A DNA stretch of 25,930 bases from assembly GCA_044433365.1 (NCBI GenBank), contig JAWXTR010000034.1:1-25930 (forward strand), written 5' to 3'. The notes beneath the pieces are model-generated. The model had not been told where the DNA came from, did no database searches, and saw only the letters and a list, made by a program, of their open reading frames with translations. Every line of letters starts with the position of its first letter. The first letter of the stretch is position 1. The DNA comes from CAMQVM01 sp044433365 (GTDB taxonomy: Bacteria; Bacteroidota; Bacteroidia; Bacteroidales; Rikenellaceae). Below are positions 1 through 8,620 of the stretch, piece by piece. The position numbers and the translations under genes are program-made.

Positions 1-68
1 TGAGATTTTTTGCTATTGAATCGAAAATATAGTGGTTCTATATTGAGATTTAATAGTGAAAAATATCG
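1..68 (+). other. Long imperfect hairpin inside the terminal repeat
   Basis: Bases 1-22 pair with 47-68 with one mismatch (4 against 65), and 26-32 pair with 38-44 around the 5-base loop 33-37; bases 23-25 and 45-46 form a small internal loop. All four non-Watson-Crick pairs in the stem (1-68, 11-58, 12-57, 18-51) are G-T when read on this strand, so they would be G-U pairs in a plus-strand RNA but A-C mismatches in a minus-strand RNA. The mirrored copy lies at 25863-25930 on the minus strand. Function unknown. Confidence 0.75.
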
Positions 69-117
69 CTCCAAGAGTGCTATTAAGAATATGGCAATAA
101 TTGTTTTACACTACTTA
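1..117. repeat. Left arm of perfect 117-bp terminal inverted repeat
   Basis: Bases 1-117 are the exact reverse complement of 25814-25930. Identity stops at base 118 (T on the left, A in the reverse-complemented right arm). The first 68 bases fold on themselves into a long hairpin. No transposase, recombinase or long ORF is present in the arm: the plus-strand frame beginning with TGA at base 1 stays open to 129 but has no convincing start. It may be a dispersed repeat at which an assembly contig ended, or a real inverted pair flanking this segment; the sequence cannot decide. Confidence 0.95.
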
Positions 118-158
118 TATGCACAATAAGAGCCTTTCAATGTTTATGTTTTGTTCTG

Positions 159-176
159 TTTAGAAGTTCCCTTTAG
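159..176 (-). repeat. Stop-codon-linked intergenic repeat, half unit
   Basis: The plus-strand text TTTAGAAGTTCCCTTTAG overlaps the TAA stop of the SusE-like gene (173-175). The same motif recurs after the stops of GH97, murD and mraY and near the 3' end of the flippase gene. Only one half of the inverted element is visible here. There is no evident T-tract terminator beside it. Confidence 0.6.
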
Positions 177-1273
177 TTTTTGGTTAAGATAAGTTTCTGT
201 TCCACCTTGTTGAAATACCACTTAACGGTATAACTACCATCTTCTGGAACTGAGAAGTTGCCACCATCGCTATCTGGCTCTTCGGCAAACGCTCCCGGAC
301 CTAAGTCGCCACCCCAAGCGTTATCAGGGCGTATTTTCCAACCTTGACCAGCCAATAAATCTACTGTTGCAGATAGATAATGTTGAGTTGCGCCGCTCTC
401 ATCTACCTCTGAGCCAAGCACTAACTCAGTATCTGGATTTCCACCCCAACCAGAGAAGTCGCCCACAACACCCCAACTATCGTAAGATGCCACAACTTTA
501 AGTTCAGTGGTTGTTTTGCTAAATTCAAATTTGTAGAATGTTTTACCAAAATCTTTAATATTCGAACCGCCATCCAAAATTAGGCTTGTAGGCTCTGTAG
601 GAGCAGCAGCCTCCTGAGCTACACCCCAGTTAACCGACCAACCCTCATCTTCGCAAAGTTTCCAACCATTTGCAGCTTTTCCATCAAAGCAGATAAGACC
701 GCTATAGGTGTCGTCGCTATTTTCAGAGTAAATTTTTTGAGCACCGTTAAAGTCCCAACCGCTATAGTCACCACGAATAGCGATAAGAGGATACTCTTTC
801 TCACCAGAGAAAGGTGTAATTTTGGTTGTAATAATATTTGAGATAAGCGGAGCAGCTGCATCAGAGATAGACGAGACTACTCTCATTTCAACCGATAGCT
901 CAGAGATAGAAAGAGCTGCATTTTCCAACATTTTTAGAAGTGTGCTATTAAGCTCTTTATGAGTAACCTCATATTTTCCACCTTTTGAGATAGAGGTCAG
1001 CACCTGAGCAGCCGCAAATGAATTTCCTGCAATATCCATCTCTAAATTGTTGGTAACAGCGGCACTATAGCCAAAATCTGGCTCACTCCACTCAACCGTA
1101 AGAGCCGTTTCGCTCGACTTGTCAGCCTCCAAAACATAAGAGTCGGCAAGGGTAGTGATAGATGCAGGAGTAGCACTACTAGAGCTATAAATCTCCTTTT
1201 CAAGGTCGCTTTCACAGCCAAAAGCCATCAGTGCGACACATAGAACTGATATGTAATTTAATATTTTTTTCAT
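173..1273 (-). CDS. SusE/SusF-like surface glycan-binding lipoprotein
   Basis: A 366-residue outer-membrane lipoprotein that probably binds alpha-glucan beside the SusC/SusD transporter. The signal peptide ends in a lipobox with Cys20 (MAFGC). The acidic ESDLEKE that follows resembles the Bacteroidota lipoprotein export signal for surface display. Residues about 30-155 look like the SusE N-terminal Ig-like domain. Two C-terminal modules follow, at about 163-262 and 265-366, opening with RGDYSGW (167-173) and VGDFSGW (270-276); each is Trp-rich, like the starch-binding domains of SusE and SusF. It is the last gene of the locus, separated from susD by an unusual 229-bp repeat-filled spacer. SusE versus SusF naming is not resolvable; two binding modules favour a SusE-type protein. 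Confidence 0.85.
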   Translation of the reverse strand: MKKILNYISVLCVALMAFGCESDLEKEIYSSSSATPASITTLADSYVLEADKSSETALTVEWSEPDFGYSAAVTNNLEMDIAGNSFAAAQVLTSISKGGKYEVTHKELNSTLLKMLENAALSISELSVEMRVVSSISDAAAPLISNIITTKITPFSGEKEYPLIAIRGDYSGWDFNGAQKIYSENSDDTYSGLICFDGKAANGWKLCEDEGWSVNWGVAQEAAAPTEPTSLILDGGSNIKDFGKTFYKFEFSKTTTELKVVASYDSWGVVGDFSGWGGNPDTELVLGSEVDESGATQHYLSATVDLLAGQGWKIRPDNAWGGDLGPGAFAEEPDSDGGNFSVPEDGSYTVKWYFNKVEQKLILTKN

Positions 1274-1502
1274 AATAATTAAGTATAATGATAAATTATA
1301 AATTATAAATTATAAATTGTTTTCCGCCCCGTATAGACGATAGGTCTATCGTCTTTAATAGGTCTATCGTCTTTAATCGAACAGTAATTAATTCGTAATG
1401 CGTAATTTTTTCCGTGTTTGATTACAGATGTTGGACCCAACATCTCTACGGGCAGTCAATAATTATGAATTATGCATTACGAATTACGCATTGTTTTCCT
1501 AA
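1274..1502. repeat. Mosaic of small repeats and hairpins in the susD-susE spacer
   Basis: This 229-bp spacer contains, in order: four tandem copies of ATAAATT (1291-1318); a 9+2+9 hairpin AGACGATAG/CTATCGTCT (1335-1354); two tandem copies of an 18-mer AGGTCTATCGTCTTTAAT (1342-1359 and 1360-1377); AATTCGTAATGC at 1390-1401 and its inverted copy GCATTACGAATT at 1474-1485; and between these an 8+2+8 hairpin GATGTTGG/CCAACATC (1427-1444). It resembles a small non-coding insertion of the kind scattered in Bacteroidota genomes. No ORF is present. Confidence 0.8.
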
Positions 1503-3146
1503 TTAATATCCCGGGTTTTGTTGTAAGTTGCTATTAACCCCCATATCCGTCTGCGGAATAGGAAAAACATTATACCTACTATCAACACCAACGCCCCCAA
1601 TAACGCCACCTTTTTCAGCCCAAACATAAGACGAAGAGGTGAATAAATCGTAGCGGATAAGGTCGGTACGACGAGTTCCCTCCCAGTAAAGTTCACGAGC
1701 ACGCTCATTTAGAATATTACCAAAAGCAACCTTAGTATCTGAACCTGCAATAGAAGCAGTAGCCGATAGCCACGAAGAGTCGATTGCTCCGCTATCATCG
1801 CCATAACCTCTCTTACGAAGTGCATTTACATAACCCACAGCAGTAGAGATATCGCCACCACTACCGCCACGTGCCACAGCCTCAGCATACATCAAATATA
1901 CATCTGCTAGGCGGAACATAGGAAAGTCGGTATCAGGGAAAGCCTTGTTTTGACCATTGCTTCCATCGCTATTTTTATTGGTATATTTGTATACCGACCA
2001 ACCTTCGGTTGTAAAAGTACCTATTGCCGAAGAGGTAATATCCAGCGATTTGCCATCACTATAAAAAATACCACGTTTATCTTTAATATTATCACTATTC
2101 CAATTCGACTCATTAGAGCTTTCGAACTCAAAACTACGAACAAGATTACCAGTAGAACGGAAACCATCCCAGCCACCCTCACAACCGTAAGAGTCGACAG
2201 TTCCGACACTCGAACCACGTGAACCAAGCATTATTGCACCCATTCCGTAAGATTGAGTTAATATTCCATCAAAAATCACTGGGAAAATAATCTCTTGTGC
2301 AGCATTTACATTCTCGCCATTATCTGCCATAAACAGCGCAGCGTAATCATCAGCAAGAGCGTAGCTATTAGACGAGATTATAGAGTTGCAAGCTGCAACA
2401 CAATCGCTATAGCGGTCTACGCCTGTATAAACCTCAGCATTTAGATACATACGAGCTAGTAGAGCATTAGCAGCACCCTTATCGGCACGTCCATATTGAG
2501 CGGTTTTGGTAGGAAGTGCATCGACTATCTCTAATAGTTCGCTCTCAATCCAGTTAAAAAGCTCTGTTCTTGTAAGAGGCGATGGATTTATAGAGTAGTT
2601 GCTTTCGGTAATAAACGGAGGAAGAGCAAACATATCCATCAGAGTGTAGTAGGCAAGTGCTCTATTAAAGCGAGCTTCTGCGCCATACTCAGCTTGATTA
2701 ATCGAAGATGGAGCATTACCAACATTTTTCATAAATTCGTTGGTAAGAGCCACAATATACATACAGCGTTGGTAAACACCCTCGATAGATTCAACTTGAG
2801 CAGTATTCCAAGTAATTGAGTTTACTGCCGACACCCAAGTGTCAGCCCACGAACATTTTGTAGCGTCAGAGGTGTTCTCTTGAAGAGTCCACCATGAGCG
2901 GAAAAGCACTGTATTGCCCGGGTCAAGACCACTAACATCCGACGAACCTGCTCCATCTTGACCAGAAAGTGCCCAAACAGAGTAAATTTTGTTTAAACCT
3001 TTAGTGTAGCTCTCAGCATCGCTATAAGCCTTGTCTGCCGAGATAACATTCTTATCTAAAGGGGTAACATCTAAATCTTTCACACAACTTTGGAGCGAAA
3101 GAGCAGCTGCAAAAAATGCAACAGTTGCTATATATTTTAGTTTCAT
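1503..3146 (-). CDS. SusD/RagB-family surface glycan-binding lipoprotein
   Basis: A 547-residue lipoprotein of normal SusD length. The signal peptide ends in lipobox LQSC with Cys21, followed by VKDLDVTP, a typical SusD N-terminus. The central region has the alpha-helical TPR-like layout of the family (for example AEARFNRALAYYTLMDMF and NALLARMYLNAEVY), and the C-terminal part has the family segment DFPMFRLADVYLMYAEAV followed by NERARELYWEGTRRTDLIRY. It is known in the family to form the lid over the SusC barrel and deliver oligosaccharides. Only 11 bp separate it from the susC stop, so the two are co-transcribed. Confidence 0.95.
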   Translation of the reverse strand: MKLKYIATVAFFAAALSLQSCVKDLDVTPLDKNVISADKAYSDAESYTKGLNKIYSVWALSGQDGAGSSDVSGLDPGNTVLFRSWWTLQENTSDATKCSWADTWVSAVNSITWNTAQVESIEGVYQRCMYIVALTNEFMKNVGNAPSSINQAEYGAEARFNRALAYYTLMDMFALPPFITESNYSINPSPLTRTELFNWIESELLEIVDALPTKTAQYGRADKGAANALLARMYLNAEVYTGVDRYSDCVAACNSIISSNSYALADDYAALFMADNGENVNAAQEIIFPVIFDGILTQSYGMGAIMLGSRGSSVGTVDSYGCEGGWDGFRSTGNLVRSFEFESSNESNWNSDNIKDKRGIFYSDGKSLDITSSAIGTFTTEGWSVYKYTNKNSDGSNGQNKAFPDTDFPMFRLADVYLMYAEAVARGGSGGDISTAVGYVNALRKRGYGDDSGAIDSSWLSATASIAGSDTKVAFGNILNERARELYWEGTRRTDLIRYDLFTSSSYVWAEKGGVIGGVGVDSRYNVFPIPQTDMGVNSNLQQNPGY

Positions 3147-3157
3147 ATAAAATCAAA

Positions 3158-6100
3158 TTATAGGTTAAACGAAAGACCTAAAGTAAATGTACGAGCACGA
3201 GGCCAAATACTATTATCGATACCTGTAACACCCGGAATCTCAGGATCTAAACCACTATATTTAGTTACAGTAAATACATTCTGAACCGAACCACTTAGAC
3301 GACCAGATAGCTTAGATTTAAAAATATTATCGAAGCTATAACCTAAAGTAAGATTATCCATCTTTAGGAATGAAGCATTCTCTAAGAATAAATCGCTACA
3401 TTTTTGGTCGATAGAGCTAAGTTGGTTAAAACCAGTATATTCGATAGCTGTAATATTATAGTTTGTCAAGAAACCTTGATTGCCAAAGTTGTAAAGCGAA
3501 CCATTATCAGCATTTCCTGCATTGAAAGCGTAGTTACCAAGGTTTGCACGAAGATTAAAGCCTAAATCCCATTTTTTGTATCTAAACTGAGAGCTGAAAC
3601 CCATGTAGTAGTCGGCAAGAGCACTTTTACCTGTAAAATAGCGGTCGGCATCGGTAATTTGACCATCTTCGTTACGGTCTACTATCGCATTTTGAATTGG
3701 TTTGCCAGCCTCATCATAAACCTGTTGGAATAGCCAGAAATTGTATGGCGAATATCCCACTTGGTGGCGAGAAAGCACTACACCTGTTCCATAAGGTGCG
3801 TTAGCTGCTGCAATACCCTCGTAATCTGGATTGTAATTGGCTGTAAGTTTTGTAATATCGCTATCGTTCCAAGTTACGTTGTAGCCAATATCCCAATTAA
3901 AATCTTTCGACTCGATAGCTCTTGCATTAATGCTAAATTCAACACCCGAATTTTTCATTGTACCAATATTTGCAAGTACAAGGTTCGAGAAGTTGGTACC
4001 AGCTGGAGCACTTACTGTGTTAAGCAGATCGGATGTATATTTTTGGTAATACTCAAAGCTACCAGAGATACGATTACGAAGGAAACCGTAATCCACACCT
4101 ACGTTGTAGGTTGTTGTCTCTTCCCATTTCAAATCAGGACTATATCCATTAGGTTTAAGGAGTAACCCCCCAAGATATGAGCTATTAATGTTGCTACCAA
4201 AAGTGTAGTTAGGCATGTATAGATAGTCACCAATCTCTTGTTGACCAGTAATACCATAACCAGCACGTAGTTTTAGATGAGAAACAACATCCGATGCACC
4301 CTGCATAAACTTCTCATTGCTAAGAGTCCAAGCAACAGCAGCCGATGGGAACAAACCCCAACGATTATTTTCGCTAAAACGAGACGAACCATCACGACGA
4401 AGAGTTGCAGTAAGTAAGAAACGATTGTCGTAGCTATAGTTTAATCGACCAAAGAACGAAACAAGATAGTTTTCGTAAGGCACTGCATAGGCACCAGAGC
4501 GGTAGTAGCGACTCTCGTCACTGTTGTACTCCCAACCCTCTTTGTCGCCAACGCTATCCATTACGTTTGATTTAGATTGACCAAAATTTTCATAGTAGAA
4601 ATGCTGCCAAGAGTAACCAGCCATAAAGTCGATATTACTCTTAATCGACTCCAACTCTTTATTGTAGTTTAGGTAGAAATCTAACACCTTATTTTGGCGT
4701 TTATTCTCCCAAGAGCTACCTTGACCAATATATGCAAATTCACTATCTAAAGCCGATTGGAAAGAGCCACTACTTACATAGTTGTCACCAGTAGAGTTTG
4801 CTCTATCGTAACCTACATTTAAATTTGCACGTAAATCTTCAAATCCGTGAATTTTGTAGTCTAACTGAATATTCCCTAGAGTTCTGCTAGTTGTACCACT
4901 ATTGTTTACATCATATAGCATCGATAGCGGATTAACAGCCGAAAGAGTGTTAGGTGTAGGAGCAGTTAGAGCGTTGCTAGTGTGGTTGTAATAGCCATTA
5001 TAACCATAAGCGTCGTCTGCATATATTGGTTTTGTAGGGTCGTAATATACCGCAGCACCAACAGCACCACTATCAGCAAAACGGTTGTTGTTGATAGTGC
5101 CTTTAAAGTTTACATCTACCGAAAGATGGTCGTCCAAAAACTTAGGGCTAAGATTTACAGCACCTGTAAAACGCTCATATTTCGATGTTTTGATAGTACC
5201 ACGCTCATTGTTGTAGCCAAGCGATACACGATAAGGCAAAAATCCCACTTTACCCGAAGCTGCGATATTTTGGTCGGTACTTAAACCCAATTGATAGATT
5301 GCATCTTGCCAATTTGTTGAGGTGTTAGGGAATATATTTAGCAGCTCACGAGCAGCATCGCCTAAAGCAGTACCCTCGGCATATTGACCAAGTACAGCAG
5401 AGTTAAAATCGGTGCCGTTCATCACATTCACACGGTTGTATGGATCTTTTAGCGTGTAGGTGCTATTGTATGATAGCTTCATTGCGCCTGTTCCACCCTT
5501 TTTAGTAGTGATAATAATAACACCATTCGATGCACGAGAACCGTAGATTGCAGTAGCCGAAGCATCCTTTAATACTGTCATAGTGGCAATATCATTAGGA
5601 TTGATTGTAGATAGAGGGTCGCTAGTACCAGGAGCTGCATCGCTTGCTACAGGCACACCGTCGATAACGATAAGTGGGTCGTTCGAAGCATTTAGCGAAG
5701 CACCACTACGAATACGAATTGTAGAGCCTGCACCAGGACCACCATCACCAGAAGTGATAGCCAAACCTGCAACCTTGCCTTGAAGTAACTCTTGTGGAGA
5801 GGTTACAGCACCTCGGTTCATCTCCTCAGGCTTGATAGCCACAATCGAACCGCTTAAATCGCTCTTTTTTACTGTACCGTAGCCAATCACCACCACTTCA
5901 TCAAGTTTTAGTGCATCCTCTTCGAGTACAATATTTGAAAGAGCCGAAGAAGATGCAGATATTGCAGCCTCTTTATAGCCAAAAAATGTAATTTGTAGGA
6001 TAGAGTTATCGGTCGAAAGTTTTATCTCAAACTTTCCCTCATAATCGGTAATTGTACCGTTGTAAGTGCCCTGTTCGATTACAGTAGCACCGATAATTGC

Positions 6101-6220
6101 CTCGCCTTTTGCGTCGACAACCCTACCACTAACTTTTGCCCCATTTTGTGCAAAGAGCACTGTTGTGAGCAGCATCAGAAACACTGTCATCACATAGGAT
6201 AGTTTTTTAAATCTGTTCAT
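3158..6220 (-). CDS. SusC/RagA-family TonB-dependent outer-membrane transporter
   Basis: A 1020-residue outer-membrane importer. The signal peptide ends at about residue 25 (LFAQ). A carboxypeptidase-regulatory-like beta-sandwich lies at about 27-100 (SGRVVDAKGEAIIGATV), then the TonB box DEVVVIGYG at 107-115, then the plug domain (LLQGKVAGLAITSGDGGPG, IRIRSGASLNASNDPLIVID). The beta barrel fills the remainder and ends in FTLGLSFNL, a usual outer-membrane insertion end. It moves oligosaccharides captured by SusD into the periplasm using TonB-ExbBD energy. No N-terminal STN domain precedes the beta-sandwich, so it does not look like an anti-sigma-linked SusC. It lies second in the operon, 240 bp after GH97. 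Confidence 0.97.
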   Translation of the reverse strand: MNRFKKLSYVMTVFLMLLTTVLFAQNGAKVSGRVVDAKGEAIIGATVIEQGTYNGTITDYEGKFEIKLSTDNSILQITFFGYKEAAISASSSALSNIVLEEDALKLDEVVVIGYGTVKKSDLSGSIVAIKPEEMNRGAVTSPQELLQGKVAGLAITSGDGGPGAGSTIRIRSGASLNASNDPLIVIDGVPVASDAAPGTSDPLSTINPNDIATMTVLKDASATAIYGSRASNGVIIITTKKGGTGAMKLSYNSTYTLKDPYNRVNVMNGTDFNSAVLGQYAEGTALGDAARELLNIFPNTSTNWQDAIYQLGLSTDQNIAASGKVGFLPYRVSLGYNNERGTIKTSKYERFTGAVNLSPKFLDDHLSVDVNFKGTINNNRFADSGAVGAAVYYDPTKPIYADDAYGYNGYYNHTSNALTAPTPNTLSAVNPLSMLYDVNNSGTTSRTLGNIQLDYKIHGFEDLRANLNVGYDRANSTGDNYVSSGSFQSALDSEFAYIGQGSSWENKRQNKVLDFYLNYNKELESIKSNIDFMAGYSWQHFYYENFGQSKSNVMDSVGDKEGWEYNSDESRYYRSGAYAVPYENYLVSFFGRLNYSYDNRFLLTATLRRDGSSRFSENNRWGLFPSAAVAWTLSNEKFMQGASDVVSHLKLRAGYGITGQQEIGDYLYMPNYTFGSNINSSYLGGLLLKPNGYSPDLKWEETTTYNVGVDYGFLRNRISGSFEYYQKYTSDLLNTVSAPAGTNFSNLVLANIGTMKNSGVEFSINARAIESKDFNWDIGYNVTWNDSDITKLTANYNPDYEGIAAANAPYGTGVVLSRHQVGYSPYNFWLFQQVYDEAGKPIQNAIVDRNEDGQITDADRYFTGKSALADYYMGFSSQFRYKKWDLGFNLRANLGNYAFNAGNADNGSLYNFGNQGFLTNYNITAIEYTGFNQLSSIDQKCSDLFLENASFLKMDNLTLGYSFDNIFKSKLSGRLSGSVQNVFTVTKYSGLDPEIPGVTGIDNSIWPRARTFTLGLSFNL

Positions 6221-6315
6221 CTCTGCTTAGTTTAATTAGTTTATACTGTTGTAGTTATTTTCTATTGGCTGTTAATTATTTTGAAAATTGATACTGATAG
6301 CTGGTAAAATCCAAT

Positions 6316-6334
6316 TTTTAGAAGTGCCCTTTAG
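6316..6334 (-). repeat. Stop-codon-linked intergenic repeat, variant half unit
   Basis: The text TTTTAGAAGTGCCCTTTAG lies in the GH97-susC spacer, in the same orientation as a second copy at 6442-6460. Together they frame the imperfect inverted repeat 6332-6425. It differs from the main form at one base (GTGCCC for GTTCCC). Confidence 0.55.
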
Positions 6335-6425
6335 ATAGGTGTGACAACTTCAAATAACTTAATTTTTTACCATTCCACTGAAAATCAAATTATTTGAAAT
6401 ATCTTGTCGTCACACTTCCATCTAG
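6332..6425. repeat. Imperfect inverted repeat in the GH97-susC spacer
   Basis: The left arm (6332-6360) contains GTGTGACAACTTCAAATAA, and the right arm (6388-6425), read on the minus strand, contains GTGTGACGAC and TTTCAAATAA separated by a few extra bases. The outer ends also match as TAGATAGG and TAGATGG. The whole could fold as one hairpin in the GH97-susC messenger. It could be a small non-autonomous element or an RNA processing site; no promoter box is obvious in it. Confidence 0.6.
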
Positions 6426-6441
6426 TTTAGTTTTGTTGTTA

Positions 6442-6460
6442 TTTTAGAAATTACCTTTAG
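6442..6460 (-). repeat. Stop-codon-linked intergenic repeat directly after GH97
   Basis: The text TTTTAGAAATTACCTTTAG abuts the GH97 stop codon (TTA at 6461-6463). It is a diverged copy of TTTTAGAAGTTCCCTTTAG, with three substitutions. Position and orientation relative to the stop match the copies after the SusE-like gene and murD. Confidence 0.5.
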
Positions 6461-8620
6461 TTATTTTACACTACTTAATCCTTTGTCAGCCTCTGTAGCC
6501 TCAAAAATTGATATTGCAAATCCACCACTTCGAGCAAGTTCAATTTCAAGTTCTGATTTACTTGTAACTATGCCCTTTTTAATCTGATAAGATGTAGGAT
6601 TTTCAAGATAATCAGCATCTTTACCATCGGCATAAATTGTTGCAACATACTCTTTGTCGGCATCTAAGAAATCTAATGAGAATTTTGCTGTACGTCTGTT
6701 TTCATCTGTGATACCACCTACAAACCAGCTGTTTGAACCCTTCTCTTTGCGAGCAACTGTGATATAGTCTCCAGGTTCAGCCTCAATATATATGCTCTCA
6801 TCCCAATCTAATGCAACATCCTTGATAAATTGGAAAGCATCCATATGTTTTTCGTAGTTTGATGGTAGATCAGCTGCCATCTGTAGTGGGCTATAAAGAG
6901 TTACGTATAGTGCAAGCTGTTTTGCCAAAGTTGTAAGCACAATACTGTGATTGTCGTGACCTAAAAACTCCATTTGAGTATCAAAAATACCTGGTGTATA
7001 GTCCATAGGACCGCCAATTTGACGAGTAAATGGAAGAACTGTAGTATGAAAAGGTTTATTACCTCCAAATGCCTCATATTCAGTACCACGAGCCGATTCA
7101 TTGCCAATTAGATTAGGATATGTACGACAGATTCCTGTAGGTCGAACAGCCTCATGAGCATTTACCGAAATTTTATAATCAGCAGCTTTTTTTAGAGCGT
7201 ATAGGTAGTGGTTGTTCATCCATTGTCCGTAGTGATACTCTCCACGAGGTATTATATCACCTACATATCCACTCTTAACAGCGTTGTAGCCATTGTCTAC
7301 CATAAATTGATATGCAGTGTCTAAGTGGCGTTCGTAGTTACGAACCGATGAAGAGGTTTCGTGGTGCATCATTAGGCGTACACCCTTACTTTCAGCATAT
7401 TCATTAAGCATCTTAACATCAAAATCGGGATAAGGAGTGACAAAATCAAATACATAATCTTTCGACATTCCAAACCAATCTTCCCAACCTTGGTTCCAAC
7501 CCTCTACAAGCACTTGGTCGAATCCATGCTCAGCAGCAAAGTCGATATGAGCCTTAACATGGTCGTTGTTTGCAGCGTGACGACCATTTGATTTTGTTTT
7601 AGTGTAGTCGGTCTCACCTAACTTTACAGATGGTAGCTCATCGGTGTAAGCCCACGAGCTTTTGCCTGTAATCATCTCCCACCAAACGCCAATATATTTT
7701 ACTGGTTTTATCCACGAAGTATCCTCAATAGCACAAGGCTCATTAAGATTAAGAGTCATCTTTGAATTAAGAATATCACGAGCATCATCACTAACAATTA
7801 CAGTACGCCAAGGCGATTGGCATGGAGCTTGCATGTAGCCTTTATCACCAACAGCATCAGGTGTTAGCCACGACTCAAATACAAAATTTTTGTCGTCAAG
7901 ATTTAGGTGCATACAAGAGTAGTCGATAAGTGCAGCCTCATGAATATTGATGTATAGCCCATCGTCGGTTTTCATCTGCAAAGAGGTCTGTACTCCTGTT
8001 GGAGAAAATGGAGTTTGCGAAGCGTTAGGCGTAACTGCCTTGTCCATAGTAGAGCGAATTTCTGAAAGGCGAGTCTCGCTGTAGTCATACTCTTGAGTGT
8101 CGTAATCGCCAGGAATCCAGAAAGCGGTGTGGTCGCCAGCCATTGCAAATTGGCTCTTTTCTTCCGAAATTACAAAGTAGTTTAAACTCTCTTGTAATGG
8201 AAATTCGTAGCGGAAGCCAACACCGTCGTTAAACAGGCGGAAACGAATGATTATATTACGATTTTTCTCAGCCTGATTAAGAGTAACAGCCATTTCGTTA
8301 TAGTTGTTACGGATAGTTTTAACCTCGCCCCATACAGGAGTCCACGACTCATCAAAAGTTGCATTTTGAGTGTCGGCAATGGTAAAACCATCCATCAAAC
8401 CTATATCATCTTTGAGTTCAAGACCCAATTTAGAGGTTTTGACAACATCCTTTCCTTTATAGGTTAAATCGTAAGTAGGCTCACCTTTTTCTGTAAGCGA
8501 AAAGTTTAAATTTAACTCTCCACTTGGCGAAGTTAAGTTTTGTGCTCTTAAAGATAAAGCAGATAGGCTAAGCGAAAGCCCTAGCATAAGAGCTGTAATT
8601 TTTAAAGAGTTTAATTTCAT
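6461..8620 (-). CDS. GH97 alpha-glucosidase, inverting (SusB-like) subgroup
   Basis: A 719-residue secreted glycoside hydrolase with a signal peptide (about 1-26, LRAQ). The N-terminal beta-sandwich is followed by a (beta/alpha)8 barrel and a C-terminal beta domain, the GH97 plan. The segment NAHEAVRPTG followed by GNESARGTEY is a GH97 signature. From knowledge of SusB (Glu439, Glu508, Glu526, Glu532), the matching glutamates here are Glu421, Glu490, Glu508 and Glu514 with identical spacing, so the enzyme should be inverting rather than of the retaining type that uses an Asp nucleophile. It would release glucose from the non-reducing end of periplasmic malto-oligosaccharides. It is the first gene of the operon, with a likely promoter at 8691-8698. 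The last 14 residues (FEATEADKGLSSVK) may be a non-conserved tail. Confidence 0.95.
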   Translation of the reverse strand: MKLNSLKITALMLGLSLSLSALSLRAQNLTSPSGELNLNFSLTEKGEPTYDLTYKGKDVVKTSKLGLELKDDIGLMDGFTIADTQNATFDESWTPVWGEVKTIRNNYNEMAVTLNQAEKNRNIIIRFRLFNDGVGFRYEFPLQESLNYFVISEEKSQFAMAGDHTAFWIPGDYDTQEYDYSETRLSEIRSTMDKAVTPNASQTPFSPTGVQTSLQMKTDDGLYINIHEAALIDYSCMHLNLDDKNFVFESWLTPDAVGDKGYMQAPCQSPWRTVIVSDDARDILNSKMTLNLNEPCAIEDTSWIKPVKYIGVWWEMITGKSSWAYTDELPSVKLGETDYTKTKSNGRHAANNDHVKAHIDFAAEHGFDQVLVEGWNQGWEDWFGMSKDYVFDFVTPYPDFDVKMLNEYAESKGVRLMMHHETSSSVRNYERHLDTAYQFMVDNGYNAVKSGYVGDIIPRGEYHYGQWMNNHYLYALKKAADYKISVNAHEAVRPTGICRTYPNLIGNESARGTEYEAFGGNKPFHTTVLPFTRQIGGPMDYTPGIFDTQMEFLGHDNHSIVLTTLAKQLALYVTLYSPLQMAADLPSNYEKHMDAFQFIKDVALDWDESIYIEAEPGDYITVARKEKGSNSWFVGGITDENRRTAKFSLDFLDADKEYVATIYADGKDADYLENPTSYQIKKGIVTSKSELEIELARSGGFAISIFEATEADKGLSSVK

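Noticed and set aside
1..129. Plus-strand open frame through the left terminal repeat as a partial transposase
   Set aside because: The frame begins with TGA at base 1, has no start before an ATG at about 91, resembles no family I know, and ends differently in the right arm.
1291..1377. Tandem 7-mers and 18-mers as a CRISPR array
   Set aside because: Repeats are directly adjacent without spacers, too short and too few, and no cas gene is near.
3761..5284. Plus-strand open frames opposite susC
   Set aside because: No recognisable protein features; SusC is continuous and complete on the other strand.
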